A stretch of DNA of 64,000 bases from Streptomyces sp. yr375 (GTDB taxonomy: Bacteria > Actinomycetota > Actinomycetes > Streptomycetales > Streptomycetaceae). Below, piece after piece: positions 48,975 through 57,856 of this stretch. A program made the position numbers and the translations under genes. Each line of letters starts with the position of its first letter. Position 1 is the first letter of the stretch. The DNA lies in the NCBI RefSeq assembly GCF_900110755.1, contig NZ_FOFF01000042.1:1-64000 (forward strand), written 5' to 3'. The notes under the pieces are model-generated. The model did not search any database and was not told the origin of the DNA. It worked only from the letters and a program-made list of their open reading frames with translations.

Positions 48975-51167
48975 GTGCCCACTGAGAACGAGCTGCTCAG
49001 CAACGTGGACGCGTTGCTGGAACAGGTGGCCCAAGACGACCTGCCGCCGCCTGCCGAGCGCAGGCGTCTACGCGAGGCTGCCGGGCTGAGCCAGGCCCAG
49101 ATCGCGAAGGCGCTCGACACCCGCCGCGAGGCGGTCGGGAACTGGGAGGCCGGCCGGACCGAGCCGCGGCCGCCGCAGCGCGCCGCCTACGCCCGGCTCC
49201 TGGAGAAGCTGGCCGAACGCTTCCCCGCCCCCGAGCCCGAGGCGCCCGGCGAGCCCGCTGTGCCGGAGACGTTCACCGCCGTGCCCGCCCCGGAGACTCC
49301 GGCTCCGTCGGCGCCGGCCGCCGCGAAGCCGCCCACCCGCCCGGCGTCGACCACGGCGACCAGGCCGCCGTCGACGTCGCGGCGCCCGGGCGCGAAGAAG
49401 GCGGCGGCGAAGAAGACCACGGCGGCCGCCGTCGACCCGCGCTTCGAGAACGGCCCGCTCGCGGTCATCGACGCCGACCAGGACGGGCAGGTGTCGGCGT
49501 ACTGCGTCGGCGGCCTGGTCCTGGACGTGCCCGCCAAAACGATTCCGGCGCTGGTCGACTGGACGCTGACCGAGGCCCGGCTCGGTCAGGCCCGGCTGCA
49601 CCGCAACGGCCGCGACGCCGACCCGATCCTCGTCCTCACCGCGACCGCACTGGAGCGCTACGGCCTGCCCGCCGCCCTGTCGGAGGAGGAGCGGCGGCAC
49701 GGACGGATCGCGGACAGCCACAAGGTGGTCAAGCAGATCAAGCGGGCCGGCCTCCAGCTCACCCAGCGCGGATTCGGGCCGTGGGCGCGCGTCTACCGCG
49801 AGCCCGAGGGATCCAAGCGGCGCTGCGTCCAGCTGTGCATCCTGCCGTGGAACGCGCTGGACGCCCGGGAGTGGGACAAGAAGGACGACCCGCAGCTGCC
49901 GACGATGCACCCGGCCGACCTCGCCCGGTACCTCGGCTTGTACGCGGCGCGGGTGATGACGCCTCGCGGCACCACCGCGACGACCGGCCTCGAGCTGATG
50001 GTCGCGCTGCGCCCGCCGACCCGCGCGGAGAAGGACGAGGCCACCGGCGAGTTCAAGCGGGCCTTCAACGACGACGCGCTCACCGCTCTGTATCCCGTGG
50101 TGGAGTGCGAGGTCCCCGACGAACACCCGATCCTCAAGGACAAGTTCGCCCGGCATCACCTGCGCACCCCGGCAGAGATGCTGATGGAGGAGCCCTACGA
50201 CTGGTGCCGGCCGCTGACCGATGAGGAGTGCATGAACCAGTTCCTGGTCACGGTCGACATCAACATGTCGTTCGCCGCGGCCGCGAACAGCCTCACCGTC
50301 GGGCTGAACGGGCCGACCCACCTGAAGAACAACCCGAAGTTCGACGCCTCGCTGCCCGGCTCGTGGCTGGTCGACCTGAGCCACGTCGATCTGTCCCGCG
50401 TTCAGATCAACGGCCGCACGGTCGACGGCGAACGGCTGCCCTCGCCGTTCACGCCGAAGGGCGACCGCCCCGAGGGGCCGGCCTGGTACGCCACGCCGAC
50501 CGTCGCCTACGCGGTGGAGCTCGGTTTCGACGTCGCGCCGCTCGAGGCGTACGTGCGCACCCAGACCGGCCGCTACCTGGACGCCTGGTACAAGCGGCTG
50601 CGCGACGCGTACGTGGCCACGATGGCCGACCTCGGCGTCACCACCGACCTCACCGGCCAGGAGTTCCTGGACGCGATGGCCCGCTCCAAGCAGGTCGACC
50701 CGACGATGGCGCTGCTGGCGACCGCGATCAAGGCGACGGCGAAGGGTGGCATCGGCAAGCTGCGCCAGCGCAGCCGGGGCCAGGTGCCGTACTACGAGGA
50801 GTACCCGGCGCTCAAGCGGGAGACGTGGCGTCCCGACATCCGGGCCGCCGTGCTGGCGAGCCAGCGGATCGGCCTGCACCGCAAGCTGATGAAGACGGCG
50901 GCCGCCGCCGACCTGTACCCGGTCGCGATCGGCACCGACGCGATCGTCTACCCCTCGCCCGGCCCGTCCCCGCTGGACGTCCTGCCGCACACCCCGGAAG
51001 GCAAGCCGGTGCCAGGCACGTTCCGGCTCGGGGTCTCGCCCGGGATGGTCAAGCACCAGGGCACCCAGACCGTCCTGTGGGCGGAAGAGCAGTTCGAGGA
51101 ACATGGCGCGGTGTTCAACATCGCCAACCTCATCAAGACCGACCAGAGCGCCGGAGAAGGGGAGTAG
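48975..51167 (+). CDS. tap: Telomere-associated protein Tap
   Basis: A 730-residue protein, close to the known Tap length of about 740. The GTG at VPTENELL is chosen because GGAGGTGAG lies 5 bases upstream; the longer frame is non-coding. The head is an XRE HTH (LREAAGLSQAQIAKALDTRR, residues about 30-75), then an Ala/Pro/Lys linker to about 150, then a large conserved body with ERYGLPAALSEEERRHGRIA and YLGLYAARVMTPRGTTATTG. Tap binds the telomere overhang and recruits Tpg so that the 5' end can be filled in. It is followed 6 bases on by tpg. Confidence 0.95.
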   Translation: MPTENELLSNVDALLEQVAQDDLPPPAERRRLREAAGLSQAQIAKALDTRREAVGNWEAGRTEPRPPQRAAYARLLEKLAERFPAPEPEAPGEPAVPETFTAVPAPETPAPSAPAAAKPPTRPASTTATRPPSTSRRPGAKKAAAKKTTAAAVDPRFENGPLAVIDADQDGQVSAYCVGGLVLDVPAKTIPALVDWTLTEARLGQARLHRNGRDADPILVLTATALERYGLPAALSEEERRHGRIADSHKVVKQIKRAGLQLTQRGFGPWARVYREPEGSKRRCVQLCILPWNALDAREWDKKDDPQLPTMHPADLARYLGLYAARVMTPRGTTATTGLELMVALRPPTRAEKDEATGEFKRAFNDDALTALYPVVECEVPDEHPILKDKFARHHLRTPAEMLMEEPYDWCRPLTDEECMNQFLVTVDINMSFAAAANSLTVGLNGPTHLKNNPKFDASLPGSWLVDLSHVDLSRVQINGRTVDGERLPSPFTPKGDRPEGPAWYATPTVAYAVELGFDVAPLEAYVRTQTGRYLDAWYKRLRDAYVATMADLGVTTDLTGQEFLDAMARSKQVDPTMALLATAIKATAKGGIGKLRQRSRGQVPYYEEYPALKRETWRPDIRAAVLASQRIGLHRKLMKTAAAADLYPVAIGTDAIVYPSPGPSPLDVLPHTPEGKPVPGTFRLGVSPGMVKHQGTQTVLWAEEQFEEHGAVFNIANLIKTDQSAGEGE

Positions 51168-51173
51168 CCGACC

Positions 51174-51731
51174 ATGCCGGACCTCATCGGGGACAGCCTG
51201 GACCAGGCGCTGGAGTCGGCGTTCACCCGCCGCATTCCGCAGAGCGCTCAGGCTCAGATGAAGTACCTGGTCAAGCAGTTCAAGGGCACCAAGGCCGCCG
51301 CTCAGGCGCTCGGGGTGTCCCAGCGCACCGTGGAGCGTTACGTCGCGGGCAAGCTCAAGCGGCCCCGCCGCGACCTCCGGGACCGCATAGAGCGTGAGGT
51401 CAAGAAGCGGTGGCAGCCGCAGATCCGCGCGAAGGCCAAAAAGAAGGCCGCGAGCACCGGCGGCCTGGTCGTCTCCACCCGGGCCCGCTTCGGCTTCACC
51501 GCCGCCCCCGGCACGACCGACGACGCCCGGATCCGCGACCTCACTCAGGCCCTGCCGCCGCGCTGGGCGGACCGCCTCTTCGAGGCCCGCGACGCCGGCG
51601 CCAACGAGCAGCAGCTCCAGCGCCTCGCCGCCGAAGGCCTCGCGGAGATGTACTTCCGCAACAACAACACCCGCGCCCACGGTCTGGGCGTGGAGTTCAC
51701 CGACGTGGAGCACATCCAGATCGAGCTGTAG
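51174..51731 (+). CDS. tpg: Telomere terminal protein Tpg
   Basis: A 185-residue protein of exactly the usual Tpg size. The N-terminal HTH reads AAAQALGVSQRTVERYVAGK (about 41-60), followed by a basic helix, the conserved ARFGFTAAPGTTDDARI and the end FTDVEHIQIEL. Tpg is attached to the 5' ends of Streptomyces telomeres and primes their patching. A threonine at position 114 is reported as the priming residue in this family, and Thr114 is present here. The operon with tap and the archetypal telomere at the window start belong together. Confidence 0.96.
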   Translation: MPDLIGDSLDQALESAFTRRIPQSAQAQMKYLVKQFKGTKAAAQALGVSQRTVERYVAGKLKRPRRDLRDRIEREVKKRWQPQIRAKAKKKAASTGGLVVSTRARFGFTAAPGTTDDARIRDLTQALPPRWADRLFEARDAGANEQQLQRLAAEGLAEMYFRNNNTRAHGLGVEFTDVEHIQIEL

Positions 51732-51745
51732 GCCCGATCAGCGCA

Positions 51746-51788
51746 GACGCCTCGTCCCCGGCATTGCAGCTGCCGGGGACGAGGCGTC
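51746..51788 (+). terminator. Terminator of the tap-tpg operon
   Basis: GACGCCTCGTCCCCGGCA pairs perfectly with TGCCGGGGACGAGGCGTC (18-base arms) around 7 bases, 14 bases after the tpg stop. Confidence 0.9.
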
Positions 51789-51820
51789 CTGCATTTTACG
51801 AGCGAGGCGAGTTCACAACG

Positions 51821-51979
51821 TCATCGTTCCTGGGTCCCCTGGCCGTCGTCCTCAGCGCTCGGGCTGAGCGCGTCCGCAGCGGCTGCCCAGTCTTCGGGGT
51901 GCGAGACAGGCAACAGCCGAAACTGCTGGGGGTGCGTGCTGTCATACGGCGTGGCAGACGTCTTCATTCGACTGTGATC
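51821..51979 (-). pseudogene. 3' part of an AbiV-like gene cut off by an insertion sequence
   Basis: Reading leftward from the IS end gives DHSRMKTSATPYDSTHPQQF onward to the stop after QGTQER. When the IS and one copy of the flanking CTT are removed, this joins in frame to IEMLLIK of the upstream part. The joined protein would have 234 residues. The internal ATG could give a 48-residue fragment, which is unlikely to work alone. Confidence 0.85.
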
Positions 51980-52014
51980 CTTGATGGGTGCAGATCCAAT
52001 GAGGGTGCTGTCGA

Positions 52015-53562
52015 TCAGGCGGTGGGTATGAACTGGTCTCGGTAGTGCGTCTGGTGGTTGCGGATGAACTCCTGCTGCTGGTGCCAGGTCCAGTAGGTGT
52101 CGAAGTCGCCGTTGGCGCGGACGGCACGCAGCTTGAGTACGGCTTCGGCTCCGGACAGGCCCCAGCGGGCGCCGGTGATGTCCAGGCGGTCCTTGACCAG
52201 GTGCCGGCATGCTCCCTCGATGATTCCGGTGGCAATCGGCCAGCCGCGTTCCAGGGCGGTGTCGTAGCGCAGGTGTTCGGCCTTGCCGGTCAGGTAGTTC
52301 ACGGCCTCGTCGATGCCCTTGCGCTGGGCGCCGCGCAGTCCGGCGGTGCGGGCGGCCGCCTCGAGTGCGGCGGCGGTCTGCTGCACGCCGCCGCCCAGCA
52401 GGACGCGGGCGTGACGGGCGACCCAGTTCTCGGCGGAGGCATCGCCGCCCTCGTGCAGGCACCATGCCGCTCGCCACAGATATTCGAGCACGTGGATGAG
52501 GTCGACGATGATGTGGACGTCCACGCCGCGCTGTCGTGCTTCGGCCTTGATGAGGTCGATTTGATGGCGGGCCCCGTCGACCAGGACGACCCAGGGACGG
52601 CGGTGGGCGGGGTCGCGGTACTCGGCCTGGTCGAACACGGCGGCCACGACCTGCGCGGCGGTGTCGCTCACCGAGCCGCACAACCACTTCGACCGGGCCT
52701 TCGGCCCCTGGCGGCGCTCGGGCGCCGCGCCGTGGCCGGCGTCGTGCCGGTCGGGGTCGGCGATGATGTCGTCGACTGTGCGAGGCGCGGGTTCGGCATC
52801 GTAGACGGCTCCCAGAGTGGCCATCCGTTTCCTGCCGTGCTTCTCACCGGACGCCAGCCGGGTCTTCATCGCGTTGCCACCCTTGGCCGCCGCGGCCTTG
52901 GCGGTGTCCTCACGCAGTGCTTCGGGTCTTATGACCACGCCTTTGCCGTCCACCGACAAGATCAGCGGTGTGATGTCGGTGCAGGGAGCCGGCACGAGAG
53001 CGTCGTAGAACGCGTCGATGTCCGCCGCGGCGCCGACGGCGAGTTCCTGGACCTGCCGGTGCCCGATACCGGAGCCGGTGTGGGCGTTGATCCGCTCGCA
53101 GGCGTCGGCGAAGCTGCCGCGGGCGGACTCGATCGCGGCGAGCCTGGCCAGCCCGTGCGAGTGCATTCCGTCCGGAAGGTTCAGCACCGCATCGGCCGGG
53201 TGCAGGTCCCCCACACCAATGCCGCGATAGGCGATCCGAACCACGGTGACCTTGCCGAACACCGTGGCCAGCAACCGGCGCCGGCCCCGCTCGATCCTCG
53301 AGCGCCCGACACCGGCGGCGTCCACGACCTCTTCACGACGGGCCTCGTCCCTGGCCCGCAGCGTCAGGTGGTCCTGAAACAACTGCCGGGTGACCTCGCG
53401 CATCCGCGCCCCCAGCAGATCCTCCAACTGCGCGTGCGTCATCACCGCCGCCTGAGGGGCAGCCAACTCCGCACACGCCGCAGCAAACAGACCCGCCGAG
53501 GCGGCGAACGCGTCCTCACACTCCGCGAGCGCACCCTTGGCCGGCCTCACCACGCTCACCAC
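52015..53562 (-). CDS. ISKra4-family transposase
   Basis: A 515-residue transposase. It has an N-terminal HTH-type region (VDAAGVGRSRIERGRRRLLA), PLILSVDGKGVVIRPEALRE with the first catalytic Asp, HRRPWVVLVDGARHQIDLIK and HIIVDLIHVLEYLWRAAWCL in the DDE core, and ATGIIEGACRHLVKDRL with the Glu. This layout is that of the ISKra4 family, whose members are often called ISL3-like or UPF0236-like by mistake. The GTG start overlaps the accessory frame by seven bases. Confidence 0.92.
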   Translation of the reverse strand: MVSVVRPAKGALAECEDAFAASAGLFAAACAELAAPQAAVMTHAQLEDLLGARMREVTRQLFQDHLTLRARDEARREEVVDAAGVGRSRIERGRRRLLATVFGKVTVVRIAYRGIGVGDLHPADAVLNLPDGMHSHGLARLAAIESARGSFADACERINAHTGSGIGHRQVQELAVGAAADIDAFYDALVPAPCTDITPLILSVDGKGVVIRPEALREDTAKAAAAKGGNAMKTRLASGEKHGRKRMATLGAVYDAEPAPRTVDDIIADPDRHDAGHGAAPERRQGPKARSKWLCGSVSDTAAQVVAAVFDQAEYRDPAHRRPWVVLVDGARHQIDLIKAEARQRGVDVHIIVDLIHVLEYLWRAAWCLHEGGDASAENWVARHARVLLGGGVQQTAAALEAAARTAGLRGAQRKGIDEAVNYLTGKAEHLRYDTALERGWPIATGIIEGACRHLVKDRLDITGARWGLSGAEAVLKLRAVRANGDFDTYWTWHQQQEFIRNHQTHYRDQFIPTA

Positions 53563-54065
53563 CCCTGCTTCCTGCCGTCGACCTTGAACAGCCCGGACGA
53601 GGGCTCGGCCAGGATCCCGCGCTCCACCAGCCGCTTCAGCTTCGAACGCATCCCCTCGACATGCCGCGGCTCGGTCCCCAGACTCAAGTGCTGGCAGACC
53701 TCTTTGCAGCGCATCACCGCCCCCGAGGTCGCGAACAGGGCGATGATCTCCCGGTACTCCGGAGACATCACCGTCACATCCAGCTCTGCCTCAGCCTTCA
53801 CCAACGCCACAGCGACCCCGCCGACACCCCCACCCCCGGCGTCCGCGTCCGGCACCGGCGAAGACGGCGCGGCCAGCACCTCCTCCACCGTCTCCCGCGC
53901 GATCTGCAACCGCGCCAGCCGCTCCTCGGCCCGCGACAACTCTTCGGACAGACCCGCGATCTGCTCACGCAGCCGCTCGGCCTGGCCCAGTACCTCAGCC
54001 CGCCTGGCCTCCAACGCCTCCATCAACGACGGCACACCACACCCACCCTCGCTCAGCACCCGCAC
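53556..54065 (-). CDS. ISKra4 accessory protein
   Basis: A 169-residue protein: coiled coil over residues 15-65 (LEARRAEVLGQAERLREQIA), a Gly/Ala/Pro linker, then a winged-helix end (CKEVCQHLSLGTEPRHVEG, LKRLVERGILAEPSSGLFKV). Small upstream frames of this kind accompany some ISKra4 transposases and may regulate them or bind the ends. The true start may be the GTG or ATG 30-42 bases further in. Confidence 0.8.
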   Translation of the reverse strand: MRVLSEGGCGVPSLMEALEARRAEVLGQAERLREQIAGLSEELSRAEERLARLQIARETVEEVLAAPSSPVPDADAGGGGVGGVAVALVKAEAELDVTVMSPEYREIIALFATSGAVMRCKEVCQHLSLGTEPRHVEGMRSKLKRLVERGILAEPSSGLFKVDGRKQGW

Positions 54066-54174
54066 GCCTCACGGCGGCTCGACCCCGGCGACGGCAGAAG
54101 CCGACACGACCAGTCACATCCCGAACCTCTGCGAATCACCCCAACGAGGCACCCTCAGAAGATCTGCACCCATC

Positions 54175-54720
54175 CTTGATCAGCAGCATCTCGATCACAC
54201 GTGCAGCGGTCTGCAGATCCTCCGCCGTCGTTCCGGCCGCAATGGCTGTGGAAGACAGGACAGCACCGTTTGCATCGCGGTCGACGTAGAACCCTCGCTG
54301 CTTCGCCAAATTGGCCTCCCTGGCCGCGGCCTCGGCTTCCGCCTGCTGCTTCTTGTGGGCCTGTTCCCAAGCCTCGTAGCCGGTCCCCGAGGCCGGCAGA
54401 GCGCTGTAGTCACCCCAGAACTCTGCGAGTTCGTCGCCGAAGACGATGGCCTCGAGGTACTTCTTGGTGTGGCTCCGCCCGTGCTGGGTCAGAGAGCCCA
54501 CGACCCGGGGCGCCTCACCTCCGCGGCTCCAGTCAGCTTGGAAGGTGTCATAGATCCAGAGCGCCTTTCCGAGCTCCTCTTGTGCCAAAACGGTGAGGGA
54601 GCGAGCCCGCCCGTAGGACTCTGCAGACAGCAGCGTGTGGGCATCGGCGATCAGTGAAGAGGCGTTGTCCATCAGCGCTTTCCAGAACTCGCGCGCCTGC
54701 CCCGGGCTCATCTCGACCAT
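54175..54720 (-). pseudogene. 5' part of an AbiV-like (HEPN) abortive infection gene
   Basis: The first 182 codons of an AbiV-family protein: WKALMDNASSLIADAHTLLS, YGRARSLTVLAQEELGKALW (the conserved S-x-A-Q-E-E-x-G-K-A core of this HEPN-like family) and an Ala/Glu-rich helix with EQAHKKQQAEAEAAAREANL. AbiV proteins stop phage growth in lactococci by blocking translation. After LLIK the frame runs into the IS and stops 10 codons later. Disruption at the C-terminus may leave a partly folded product, but the gene is best called broken. Confidence 0.85.
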
Positions 54721-54941
54721 GACTTCAGTGTGCCCTGCCCTCTTCTGCGTGATGGGCGGTACATGGGTCCTTGCCGTCGCCTGCCGTAATGATCAGGAAT
54801 CTCCGAGATCAGACCCCGCGCTCGGCACCGGCGTCACCGTGGATCGCTCGTTGGGTTGAACACACAGAACCCGCACAGTGCAGTGATCGTTGGTGCGGTT
54901 CGACGCACCCTGCCAGGGAGCGCGTGAACGGTAGGGACGGC

Positions 54942-56771
54942 ATGGCGGGCAAGTTCGCCTTCTTGAAGGAAGAATTCCTGATCGACGGGAAGTGGGGTGG
55001 CATCGACCTCGACGCGTCGATGCGGCACCTGCAAGCCGGCATCGGGTCCGGGGGGAGCACCATCTCGGAGGCGGCCTTCGCTGCCCTGGGGGCCACCAGC
55101 GTGATCCTCACGCCTGTGATCGCGGAGCAGTGCGACGCCATCCGGGTCGAATTCGAGACGGAAGAGGGCCTCTGGACGGCCACCTTAGAGCTCGCCGCCC
55201 AGCAGGTCGCCTTCCTTAACAAGTCCACCGGCGAAGTCGAAGAGCTGCCCGTACGCCCTGAAGCCGGCGAACGGGCAGCAGGCTGCTTCTCGCTGGCGCG
55301 CATGGGCATCCCCGCCATGGAGACCCCGCGTGGGAATGTCACGATCGACACGGTGCTGGTCCTCGTGTATCTGCAGCAGCACCACGCGGGACGGGACACC
55401 TTCGGCTCAGTCAGCGTCGCGGACATGAACCTCACCCTGGAGGTCTGTTTCGGCGTTCTCAGCGAGGAGACTGCACGTCTCAAGGCTCAGGCACGGGCCG
55501 CCCGTAGCCGGGCGACCAGAGACGCGACTGCGGTGCGCAAGGCAGTCGAGCAACGCCAGAAGTACGGGCTGCCCACCTCGTTCGACCTCGACATGGAGCA
55601 AGAGCGATACGCCAAGGCCGTCGACGAGCATGCTGCCGAGCTGCTGCGCCTCGCACAGGAGATCGAACAACATCAGGGCGTGCTAACGGGAAGGGACGCT
55701 GAAGCGGCACGCGGGCTGCAAGCCGTATCGAGCGCTGCCACGGCAGCAGACCGGGCCCACCAGGCGCTCGCCTCGATGTATGAGCGCCGGGGACTGGCCC
55801 GCCAGCGCCTTGCAGCCGCGGAGGAGGCTGCGCGGCCCCGCACGCACTGCCCGGAGTGCGCGCAATCTTTGGAGGGCCGCTCAGGTGAAGGCCCTCTGTG
55901 CCCGGTGTGCCGCCAACCCGACCCGGGCCTACCCGCACGCCAAGCGCAGCGCGCCCAGGAACTGGCCCGGGCCGGGGAGGCTGCATTGGCGGCAGACGCA
56001 GAGCTGCGCGATGCCCAGCACATCGCGCACAAGGCGGTCGACGCCCGGCGCAAGACCGAGCAGGACGCGCAGCGGCTGGCCGGCCGGGCCGCCGCGTACA
56101 GGGCACAGGAAATCGCCCCGCGCGAGGCAGCACGCGCCCGAGCCCGTGCGGCCGAGAGCGATGCGCGGGCGAGGCTGGAAGCAGTCAAGGCCCGGCGTCA
56201 GGAACTTGCTCAGATCGCCGAACTGGAGAAGAACGCGGCAGCGTCGTCCCTAAGGGCTGACGACGCGGAGAAGGCGTGGACCGCCGCCGAAGGGGACGCG
56301 CAGGAGCATCGGCAGCAGACCGCGAAGCAGCTGTCGCAGATCTTCGCGGATATCGCCATCCCCATGGCTCCCGACAAGATCCGCAATGCGGTGATCGATC
56401 CCAAGACCTTGGCACCCAAGATCAACAATCGGTCCCTGAAGCAACTAGCCCGATCGGCCGGACTGGTGAGCATCGCCCACACCGCCTACCACCTCATGGC
56501 CCTCGAAGCTGCCCGCAGCATGCCGCTTGTCCTGCTGCCCCGCTGCCAGTGGCTCGATGCGCCCCTCGACGGACTGGGCGGCGGCCCCGAAGGCGAACGC
56601 CTCGCCAACGCCGTCCTTACCGTTTGCGCAGAGATCGCCGGTGCCGATGCCCAGCTCATCCTCACCACTCCGCAGGCGCTCCCCGCCCGCCCGCAGGGCC
56701 TGCGCGCCACCAAGCACGACAGCACCAAGCCGCTGATCCCGCATGCCCGCCCTGAGAGCGACGAACGGTGA
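54942..56771 (+). CDS. SMC/Rad50-like coiled-coil protein with degenerate P-loop
   Basis: About 609 residues from the preferred ATG (GTG 18 bases earlier is possible). Residues 33-40 read GIGSGGST at the place of a Walker A, with Gly where Lys is needed. Two long coiled coils (about 165-295 and 330-475) flank a zinc-hook-like CPEC...CPVC (C-x2-C-x13-C-x2-C, about 303-323), as in Rad50. The C-terminal lobe has NNRSLKQLARSAGLVSIAHT (signature-like), YHLMALEAARS and LLPRCQWLDAPLDGLG (Walker B-like, Asp followed by Ala). So it has the build of an SMC ATPase with damaged ATP-binding residues. It overlaps the next gene by GTGA. Confidence 0.75.
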   Translation: MAGKFAFLKEEFLIDGKWGGIDLDASMRHLQAGIGSGGSTISEAAFAALGATSVILTPVIAEQCDAIRVEFETEEGLWTATLELAAQQVAFLNKSTGEVEELPVRPEAGERAAGCFSLARMGIPAMETPRGNVTIDTVLVLVYLQQHHAGRDTFGSVSVADMNLTLEVCFGVLSEETARLKAQARAARSRATRDATAVRKAVEQRQKYGLPTSFDLDMEQERYAKAVDEHAAELLRLAQEIEQHQGVLTGRDAEAARGLQAVSSAATAADRAHQALASMYERRGLARQRLAAAEEAARPRTHCPECAQSLEGRSGEGPLCPVCRQPDPGLPARQAQRAQELARAGEAALAADAELRDAQHIAHKAVDARRKTEQDAQRLAGRAAAYRAQEIAPREAARARARAAESDARARLEAVKARRQELAQIAELEKNAAASSLRADDAEKAWTAAEGDAQEHRQQTAKQLSQIFADIAIPMAPDKIRNAVIDPKTLAPKINNRSLKQLARSAGLVSIAHTAYHLMALEAARSMPLVLLPRCQWLDAPLDGLGGGPEGERLANAVLTVCAEIAGADAQLILTTPQALPARPQGLRATKHDSTKPLIPHARPESDER

Positions 56772-57550
56772 CCGACCTCGGCAGCAGCCCACCCGCCGTA
56801 CCCACGCAAGCCCAGGTACAGGCCCACATGCACCATCCACCTATCGTCGAATGCCTCGGCGTCGACGACATGATCCTCACCTATAGCAGCGAACACTGGA
56901 TCGACCCCCTGGGCGAAGACGGCGTGCAGTATTGGGACGTCGGCATGCACGTCAAGGAGGACGCCGGGCCAGGCACCAGCTTCGGGTCAGCCCGGATCTG
57001 CGTGGCCGATGAATACCGGGTCGCCAACATCGTGCACAGCTTTGACACCCTCAGCTCCGACCTTTACCGGATCGGCAGGACCCTCTATGACGAGAAGACG
57101 GGCGACCTGCGCGACGACCTCCACGAGCTCCTCGCCTTGCCCGGCAAGGCGACCATCGTGGACGAGGTCACCATCGACCGGCGCCTGCGCGGACATGGCC
57201 TCGGCGTCTACCTGACGGGGATGGCCCTGGACTACCTCAACCACGGAGCCGGCGTCATCGCGCTCTTTCCCGGCCCACTGGAACGCGACGACAACACCAA
57301 CTACGAACAAGCCTGCGCCAGCCTGGGGCGCGCATGGTCACGCATCGGCTTCACGCCGTACAACGACGGCACCTGGATCCTCGACCCCGGCATGACCACC
57401 CTCGACAATGCCCTCCGCCGCGAACGCGAGCGACTTCAACATCATCGCTGGAACATGACTTTCTGCTACGAAGAACGCGGCCTCAGCACGATCAGCGCCA
57501 TCACCATGGTCAAGTCCATTCCGCATCCCTTCCCCAACCGCCTGTCCTGA
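56768..57550 (+). CDS. GNAT-like protein coupled to the SMC-like gene
   Basis: A 260-residue protein from a GTG overlapping the previous stop. The core ATIVDEVTIDRRLRGHGLGV with YLTGMALDYLN matches motif A of GNAT acetyltransferases (R-x-x-G-x-G loop for acetyl-CoA); the following strand VIALFPGPL and WSRIGFTPYNDGTWILDP resemble motif B. The first 60 residues and the last 50 have no counterpart in standard GNATs. With its partner it would form a two-gene unit, possibly toxin-like or defensive given the AbiV and DUF488 neighbours. Confidence 0.75.
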   Translation: MTDLGSSPPAVPTQAQVQAHMHHPPIVECLGVDDMILTYSSEHWIDPLGEDGVQYWDVGMHVKEDAGPGTSFGSARICVADEYRVANIVHSFDTLSSDLYRIGRTLYDEKTGDLRDDLHELLALPGKATIVDEVTIDRRLRGHGLGVYLTGMALDYLNHGAGVIALFPGPLERDDNTNYEQACASLGRAWSRIGFTPYNDGTWILDPGMTTLDNALRRERERLQHHRWNMTFCYEERGLSTISAITMVKSIPHPFPNRLS

Positions 57551-57590
57551 CGTCAAATGCGAGTCTCGGGCGTTGATAGCCGGTGATACC

Positions 57591-57627
57591 TGTGAGGCCC
57601 CGCCCTGCGCCGGTGCGGGGCCTCACA
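57591..57627. terminator. Terminator after the SMC-like/GNAT pair
   Basis: TGTGAGGCCCCGC pairs perfectly with GCGGGGCCTCACA (13 bases) around 11 bases, 41 bases after the GNAT-like stop. Confidence 0.85.
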
Positions 57628-57647
57628 CGCGTATCCGCGGGGGATGT

Positions 57648-57800
57648 TCATACACGCGCTGCCGTGTCCAACGCGGCGAACCGCTGTACGGTCACGGGCT
57701 GCCGGGTCGTCCTGCTCCCCGTCGGCCATCTTCTGCTTGAACACAGCTCAGCAGCCTTCCTGAGCGCTTTGCCAGCAGCCTCTTCGTCGTACTCGGACAC
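57648..57800 (-). CDS. Doubtful small frame downstream of a membrane protein gene
   Basis: A GTG frame of 50 codons starts SEYDEEAAGKALRKAAEL after GGGGAGAGG. From about codon 19 the adjacent frame (FKQKMADGEQDDPAARDRTA) has better third-position GC, which suggests a frameshift in a once longer gene. Function cannot be told. Confidence 0.35.
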   Translation of the reverse strand: MSEYDEEAAGKALRKAAELCSSRRWPTGSRTTRQPVTVQRFAALDTAARV

Positions 57801-57856
57801 CCTCTCCCCTTCGCTGTCGCCCGCGCAGGTTCCCCTGCGGGCGCCGGTCCGGGCAA

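Larger units (their letters stand above)
51983..54174 (-). mobile_element. ISKra4-family insertion sequence (2192 bases)
   Basis: The two genes are bounded by 26-base terminal inverted repeats: GATGGGTGCAGATC-CAA-TGAGGGTGC on the left and its complement with TTC in the middle on the right (54149-54174). CTT flanks both ends (51980-51982, 54175-54177), a 3-base target duplication. Both ends and both frames are intact, so the element looks recent and possibly active. Confidence 0.92.

Noticed and set aside
49068..51713. 881-codon open frame opposite tap-tpg
   Set aside because: A shadow of two confidently identified genes; the translation is compositionally biased.
54942..56771. Active SMC or RecN DNA-repair protein
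   Set aside because: The lysine of Walker A and the catalytic acid of Walker B are not visible, so normal ATPase activity cannot be claimed.
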